Shown piece by piece: positions 57,823 to 64,000 of a DNA stretch of 64,000 nt. The position numbers were made by a program, and so were the translations under genes. The notes under the pieces were generated by a model that saw only the letters and a program-made list of their open reading frames with translations, was not told the DNA's origin and made no database searches. The DNA comes from Chelonoidis abingdonii (lineage: Eukaryota; Chordata; Testudines; Testudinidae). The stretch is taken from positions 15,333,508 to 15,397,507 of the forward strand of contig NC_133778.1 of the NCBI RefSeq assembly GCF_003597395.2, written 5' to 3'. Numbering within the stretch: the first letter of the stretch is position 1; each line of letters opens with the position of its first letter.

Positions 57823-60800
57823 TTGTGGATTTGTATTGTCGGAGTTTGTGTGTGAGTGAGATGTCGTGTGCAGCCTGGCAGGGGCAGTGTGCGGGAGACG
57901 AAGGGCGGACCCTGAGTTGGGGGCGGGCCTTACCTGATATAGGGGTCCTATAATAAGGAGCTACAGGCAACTCAGGCAGCGGGCACAGACAGGCTGCAGC
58001 GGCAAGACAGCTGGCAGCGGCACAGGAGGAGCCAAACAAGAGCTGCTAACAGGGGAAGTTATCAGTGGGAGTTTTTCCAGGGGAGGTTCCAGAGGAGACT
58101 AAAGCGAGAAATCAACAACCAGAAGAGGGAAGGGGAAGGATGTCTGCCAGCAGCCCAGGCCTTGTTGGTACGGCCTGTTGGTTGCGGGTGTGAGGCTTGG
58201 ACTCGCCAGCACAGAGTTGGAATGGGGCACTGAATTGGAACAGAGGCAGCAGGTAGAGACACCTCGCGGATGACGGATGCGGTAGGCTGTAGCAGTATAC
58301 ATGGTCCTGGAGGGGGCATCCTGAAGGAGTTTGTCTGGCATGAAGCGCTGATGGCTGCTTGGATAGAAGATATAGAGGACTGGAGATGCAGAGTGGAACT
58401 CTGGCTGAGTTTAGGGGGTTTCAGAGCAGATGATGGAACACAGACATGATGAGGCACAGGGAATAGGTCAAGACGAGGGCAGATGGAAGACAGGACCAAA
58501 GAATTCTGAGGAGCTGCTGGGTGAGGAAAGTGGACGGTGGAGCATGTGACTAGAGAACCAGGCAGAGGAAAAAGACGGGCCCAGCGATGGAGAAATAGAA
58601 AATCAAGAACAGGTTGGCTGGGTTGAAAAATGAAGATGGATGCAGCAGCAGGTGCTCGTGAAAGGAGAGAGGGAAGGAAAAAGAGGCGAGCGGACTAGTC
58701 CTGCAAGAAAAGGAGGGAGGAAGGAAGTCAATGGAGGCTCACCAAGTATGAAGCCCTAGGAGGATTCGAGGGCGAATACAAAATCGACGAGGACTTGCGG
58801 AACCGCTGGTGCGGCGGGGATAGAACCAGGTGGAATCACACTGTTGCCAGGAAAAGGCAAGTCTAGCAATGATGGAGACTCACCCTTTACTTCGAAGAGA
58901 ATAGACAGGCTGTCACTAGCCTGATCGGAAAGGAGACCCAGAGGGTGTGCTGTCTATCGAGCGGGCTAAGGTACAGGATTGTGGACATGAGGCTGAAAGG
59001 CATACGCTGAGGAGAGCGGGAACAAGAACCCATTGATTGTCCTTCATGTGGGAACGAATGATACGGCTAGTCAAAATCGCTGGACCTGTATCAAGGTAGG
59101 CTATGTAGACTGGGGAAGACGCTCACAAGGACGAGGCTCAGGAATGATACTTCAGTGGGAGTTCTGCCGGTTTAAAAAAAGCGGTGGCGAGAAGGAGCGA
59201 AAGAATTATGACGATAACAGATGGGTCAGCGCAGTGGTGCTATAAGGAGGGCTTTGGGGAGTACGGTCATTGGGGAAGACGTTTACGGACAGACAAAATG
59301 TTCGCCGTCGGGAAATGGACTTCATCTACGTAGGAGGGAAATAGATCTACTAGGAATGGAGGGCGCCGACCTCATTAGAGACTATAAAATAAAGGAAGTG
59401 GGGGAGATGGTTGGGAGATGTTCAGGAGATCTCCACGACAACGGAATTTAACCTGGAGAGGGAAAGTAAACGAAGTGAGAGGGGAACCCTTGTGGACCGA
59501 AGAATTGACCCCGAGGAGGAAAAGCCGGAGTTGAACTAGACTAACAGGATGGTGAATGCCTAGGTGGTAAGATAGGTCTGTGCACACAGGGGGAAAAGAT
59601 CGATCACTGGTATCTGAGGGCCAAACAAGCCAACAATTGACAAAGTTCTGTACATAATGACGAGGAAGCCTAGGCGAACAAGATGGAGGACTGGAGGGCT
59701 AACTGGTGGCAGAAGTGAAACCGATATTATAGGGATAACAGAACTATACTGGTGGATAGTACTCATGGACTGGAGTATGCGGGTATTGAAGGCTATGTGC
59801 TGTGTTAGAAAAGACAGGCAAGAGGCAAAGGTGTGAGTAGCCTGTACAGAATCAAAGTGATGAAGGTGAATCTGTAATGAAATACAAGAGTGATGGAAGG
59901 ATAAGACGAGTCTGTCTGGGTGAAAATCACGCTGGTAAAAAAGCTACTAGAGCTTCCCCTGAGATAGTGCTTGGGGTGTGGCTAAAAATCAGACACTCCG
60001 GGATCTGATTTGGCTATGGATAGAGACCTCTTTAATGTAATTTAATGAGTAAAAACATAAGGGAAAATGGTGTGATTTGGGAGACTTCAACTTCCCAGAT
60101 TAGACTGAGGACAGAGTGCTGTCAATGAATAATAGGGGTCAGATTTTTCTGGATGTGATAAGCGGATGGATTTCTCATCAACGTAGTTGAACGTACTACG
60201 CCAGAGGGGATGCACAATTGATTAGATTTGGTTTTGGTGAGCAGTGAGGACCTCGTAGCAAATGATGGTAGGGGACAACTTGGTTCGAGTGGATCATGCG
60301 CTGATTCAATTTCAAATTAGATGGCACAGGATAAACAAACGTAGAAATCTGGGATTAGGGTTTACGACTTCTCGGGGCTAATTTTAAGAGAGTATTAAGG
60401 AAATTAGTAGGGAAGGATGGATTGGACGGAGGACTTGTGGATTTAAATGCGGAGGAGGCCTGGAAATTACTTTAAGATCCGCAGCTGCAGAAGAACGTCG
60501 GAAGCCTGCATCCGACCCAAGAAAGGGGAAAAAAACATCGGGCAGTGAGTTGTAGGCCAAGCTGGATGACAAGGCAACCAGAGAGGGGATTTAGGAAAAG
60601 CAGAAGCTACAGGGAGTGGAAGAAAGGCGGGATTAGCAGGGAAGCTACCTTAGTGAGGTCAGAACATGTAGGATAAAGGAGAAGGCGCTAAAAGTCCCGT
60701 CAAGAACTTGGCAACGGAATCAAAACCAATAGTAAGGTTCTAGCAAAGGCCAGAAAAAAAAAAAAAAAAAAAAAAAAAATGAAAAAAAAAAAACATAAAT

Positions 60801-62992
60801 AAGAAGAAAACAAAGAGAGAAGAAGTGCGGGCAGCTATAAGCACTGAGGATGGAGCGGAGGTTAAGGATAACCAATAGGCATGGCCCAATATCATAATAG
60901 AGTATTTTGCCTCAGGTCTTAATAAGACTAGTGAGGAGTTTACAGGGATGATGGAGGGTGATAAACGGGACCAGCGTGGCTATGGAGGTGGATATACGCT
61001 AGCCCATCCCTGAAGGGTAAGAGCAAACTTTGAACCAGCTTAATGGGAGAAAAATCGGAGGGCCCGGAAATCTCCATCCAGGATTAAAAAGGAACTGGCG
61101 CGTGAAATTGCGAGCCCACGATATAGCGAGAAATTTTTAAGCAATCGGTAATATCGGGGGTTGTACCTGTATGACTGGAGAATTGCTAACACGTAGTTTA
61201 TTTATAAGAAAGGGATAAAGTGATAACCGGGTAATTAGTCAGGCGCTGTTAGCTTGAACGTCTGTAGTGTGTGAAGAGTCTTGGAAAAATTTTAAGGGAG
61301 TAAAGTGTTAAGGAACATGAGGTCAATGGTATTGGGACGAATTGCAACATGGATTTACTAAAGGGTAAGATCGTGCCAAACCAACCTGATACTCCTTCTT
61401 AGAAGGTGACGGATTACTTAGACACACGGAAATGCAGTCGCTAATCTATTACCTCGATTTCAGTAATGGCGTATTGAACAAAGGTTCCGCATGGGGAACT
61501 GTTAGTTAAATTGGAAAAGAATGGGGATGATATGAAAGTTGTAAGGATGGATAGACCTGGTTAAAGGGTGAGACTCCAGCGGGTCGTACTGAGGGTGAAT
61601 GCCAGGCTGGAGGAGCGTTACTATGAAGTCCGCTCAAGGTCGGTTTTGGGCGATCTTATTTAACTTTTTGGTTACTGACGGCTTGGCATGACAACAAGAG
61701 CCGGGAATGTGCTAAGAAAGTTTGCGGATGACACGAAAGCTGGGGGGTATTGCTAACAACGGAGAAGACCCGCGGATACTATTGCAGAAAATCTGGGACG
61801 ACCTTGTAAACTGGAGTAATATAATAGGATAGAAATTAATAAATAGTGAAAGTGCAGAGTCATGCACTTAAGGATTAATATAAGAATTTAGATACGATGG
61901 CGAGCATCAGTTGAAGCGACGAGGAGGAGAAAGGACCTTGGGTATTGGTTGATAGCGATGATATGAGCGCCGCCAATGTGATATGGCTGTTAAAAAAGCA
62001 AATGGCGGTTTTAGGATGGCATCGGGCGAGTATTTCCAGCAAGGAGAAGGAGGTGTTAGTGCCGTTATATACGGCGCTGGTGAGACGCGCCCACCTGGAA
62101 TATTGTGTGCAGCTTTCTGGTGTACCCATGTTTAAGAAGGATGAATTCAAACTGGACATCAGGTTCAGAGACGGGCTACTAGGAAGTCCGAGGACATAGG
62201 AAAATCTGGCCTTATGAAAGGAGACTCAAAGAGCTTGGCTTGTTTAGCTGGCCAAGAAGGAGACTGTGGGGATAATGCTTGCTCTAACATATATATATCA
62301 GGGGGTTAACGTAGGGAGGGGAGAGGAATTAATTTAAGTTTAGTACTAATGTAGGCACAAGGACATGGGTACAAAAACTAGGATAACAAATCCACAACAA
62401 GGAAGTTTAGGCTTGATTAGACAGGTTTGAACATTAGGGAGTGAAGTTCTGGACAGCCATATAGAGAGAAGATGGGGCAAAAGACTATCTGCTTTAACGT
62501 TAGCTGATAAGTAAAGGGGATGTTACGAGGGATAGTATTAATATTGGGCAACTGATCTTGGATTATAGGCAGATAAGATCTGCTCAAATGTCTGTGAGGG
62601 GTGTTGGATGGGATGGGAAAGTGAGTTAACAATAGCAAGAGAATTTCTTTCTTGGGTGCTAAGCTGGTGAGATCTTGTGCCCACATGCTCAGGGTTTGCT
62701 GACTCGCCATATTTGGGAGTCGGGAAGGAATTTTCCTCGCATTGGGCGGATTGGCAGAGGCCCTGGAGGTTTTTCGGCCGTTCCTCTAGCAGCGGTGGCA
62801 TGGTAGCTTGCTGGTGGATTCTCTGCGCTTGAGGTCTTTCAATCACAATTTTGAGGATTTCAATAACTCAGTCATGGGGTTAAGGGGTTGTTATAAATGT
62901 GTATGGGTAGGGGTTTTTGAGCCTGCTTGTGCAGAGGTCAGACAGAAATGACATTATTGGACCCTTCGACCATATGAGTTATGAAATATAAT
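57823..62992 (+). mobile_element. Near full-length CR1 LINE inserted in the PLE
   Basis: About 5.17 kb with all CR1 parts in order: a GC-rich 5' UTR (57870-58600); an ORF1 region with the SGNH-esterase block VLHVGTND at 59039-59062; the endonuclease motif LGDFNFPD at about 60079-60102; the reverse-transcriptase block YLDFSN near 61440-61460 and catalytic KFADDTK at 61718-61738; and a 3' UTR ending with degraded CATATGAGTTATGAAATA text. Nearly full-length CR1 copies are unusual, since most are 5'-truncated. Every frame is broken by frequent one-base gaps, yet the key motifs and long k-mers remain perfect. That pattern looks more like sequencing error than age. The 5' boundary is uncertain by about 60 bp. 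Confidence 0.85.
60754..60779. repeat. A26 homopolymer inside CR1 ORF2
   Basis: Twenty-six consecutive A, then TG and a further A run to about 60793. It lies between text that in CR1 is contiguous coding sequence, close to CATAAATAAGAAGAAAACAA. A retrotransposon poly-A tail is not expected here, so either a small insertion or an assembly artefact explains it. Confidence 0.9.
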
Positions 62993-63300
62993 GAGTGCTG
63001 GTGGCATAGAGGCTGAGTAGAGAGTCCACATATCCACAACAGTCCTTCAGTGAGAGTGGCAATGCCGCGAGATGAATGGTGGCATCGCAAGATTTACCAA
63101 AGGTTTGTGGATACTTGGGTAGTAGATAGAGCCCCAACCAGGGTTAATGCTAAGGGTATGTTGATTTGTTCCGGTGTTAGTGTAGGGAGTGTCCTGAGTA
63201 GATGGTGCAGTTTCTTAGTGTATTCCTCAGTGGGATCTGAGGGAAGTGGCCTGTAGAATTTGGTATTGGAGAGTTGTCTGGTGGCCTCCTTTTGGTAGTC
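62993..63300 (-). mobile_element. Penelope-like element, remaining N-terminal part
   Basis: Resumes at GAGTGCTGGTGGCATAG, exactly where the PLE sequence stops at 57822 (GGGAGT). On the minus strand it covers the segment just upstream of the reverse-transcriptase palm, including the Pro-Lys-Ile-His-type region seen on the plus strand near 63100 as GGTTTGTGGATACTTGGGTAG. From about 63130 to 63290 the sequence reads cleanly. The element is truncated at about 63300, so the protein N-terminus is absent. Confidence 0.8.
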
Positions 63301-64000
63301 AGACCTGGGTCATGTAGTGCACTTTGGTTGAGAATGATTGAGCAATGAGCAATTCTGTAGGTATATCCAAATTTTCACAACTTTAAATGTTTAAAGTGCA
63401 AAGGATCAAGACTTCTGGATTGGTGCTGGAAAAATCTAAATATATTTTAAAAAAGTAGCCAAAGCATTAGTGCAGATAAATTGTGTATAGTGAATGAATT
63501 CCTCATCAAGGCGGTAAATTACCTGAGTTTGATATTCTCATTCCCTAATCAGAGTGGAGTCTTTGCACCTTTGACTCTTGACTCTTAAAAAAAACAAACA
63601 AAAAACCACAGAATTGTTTTTATTTTGTTTTTAAATACATTCTCTCCTGGTTTTGTTCCCCAATAACTTGAGATTTGTATCTGGCTTTATTAGGTTTTAA
63701 ATCTGTGTGCTGTAAGATTCTGTCTATCTCCTGGCATTTATTATACTATATATTATTGAGATATAGCTAAGCATCTAACAGATGAAATGCCCAAAGCTTT
63801 AGACCTTCCTTCAGTGATTATTTTAACTTTTTATTCTATGCTTGTTAACATGGGAACACACACTATATCCCATTCATGAATATAGATGTTTGCACAGTGG
63901 CTTTTAGCTTCTGCTTTGTAATTTGTAATTAAGTTATCAAGGTGCATTAATAGAGTGTGCATTTGAAACTATTTAACACTGAACATCCCTGTGAGGAGAG
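63301..64000. other. Unassigned right edge
   Basis: AT-rich unique-looking sequence, nothing recognised. Confidence 0.4.

Noticed and set aside
57823..62992. Endogenous retrovirus as the source of the 5.2 kb insert
   Set aside because: No LTRs at its ends. The GDFN endonuclease and FADD reverse transcriptase with a CR1-type tail identify a non-LTR LINE.

Overview
The window looks like vertebrate, most likely turtle (Testudines), nuclear DNA. It has no compact gene order, ribosome binding sites or operons. It carries CR1 LINEs ending in the typical (TCATAGAA)-like tail, tRNA-derived SINEs with a MIR/CORE-like body, a Penelope-like element (PLE), several families of solo LTR, and many small inverted-repeat DNA transposons. 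I recognise several of these families from turtle genomes. That attribution is from memory and could not be searched. No intact host protein-coding gene is visible, so the window is best read as intergenic or intronic.

Layout. 1-2.0 kb: unassigned. 2.03-2.64 kb: a CpG island with GC boxes and, on the minus strand, a consensus splice donor next to a short CTG/CAG run. This may be the first exon of a gene running off the left edge. 2.64-3.74 kb: a minisatellite abutting the island. 4.7-16 kb: DNA transposon fragments, CR1 and SINE fragments in otherwise unique AT-rich sequence. 16.3-17.4 kb: a solo LTR inserted in an older inverted-repeat element. 19-21.9 kb: SINEs and a minus-strand CR1. 22.5-23.6 kb: another solo LTR. 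25.07-28.64 kb: an LTR of a second family, split by a decayed Tx1/L1-like LINE and still flanked by the original 4-bp duplication. 29.5-34.5 kb: LTR, CR1 and LTR. 40.56-41.30 kb: the most gene-like coding segment, a broken member of an uncharacterised multicopy animal protein family. 41.7-42.5 kb: a third copy of the 16.4/33.5 kb LTR family, inverted. 45.1-46.5 kb: two adjacent LTRs. 56.05-63.3 kb: a minus-strand PLE split by a nearly full-length plus-strand CR1.

The coding parts are reverse transcriptases, endonucleases and other mobile-element remnants, and they form no host pathway. The most useful results are the nested-insertion histories, several confirmed by perfect target-site duplications read directly from the sequence, the orphan coding segment at 40.6 kb, and signs that about 56.2-63.1 kb is low-accuracy assembly rather than natural decay.
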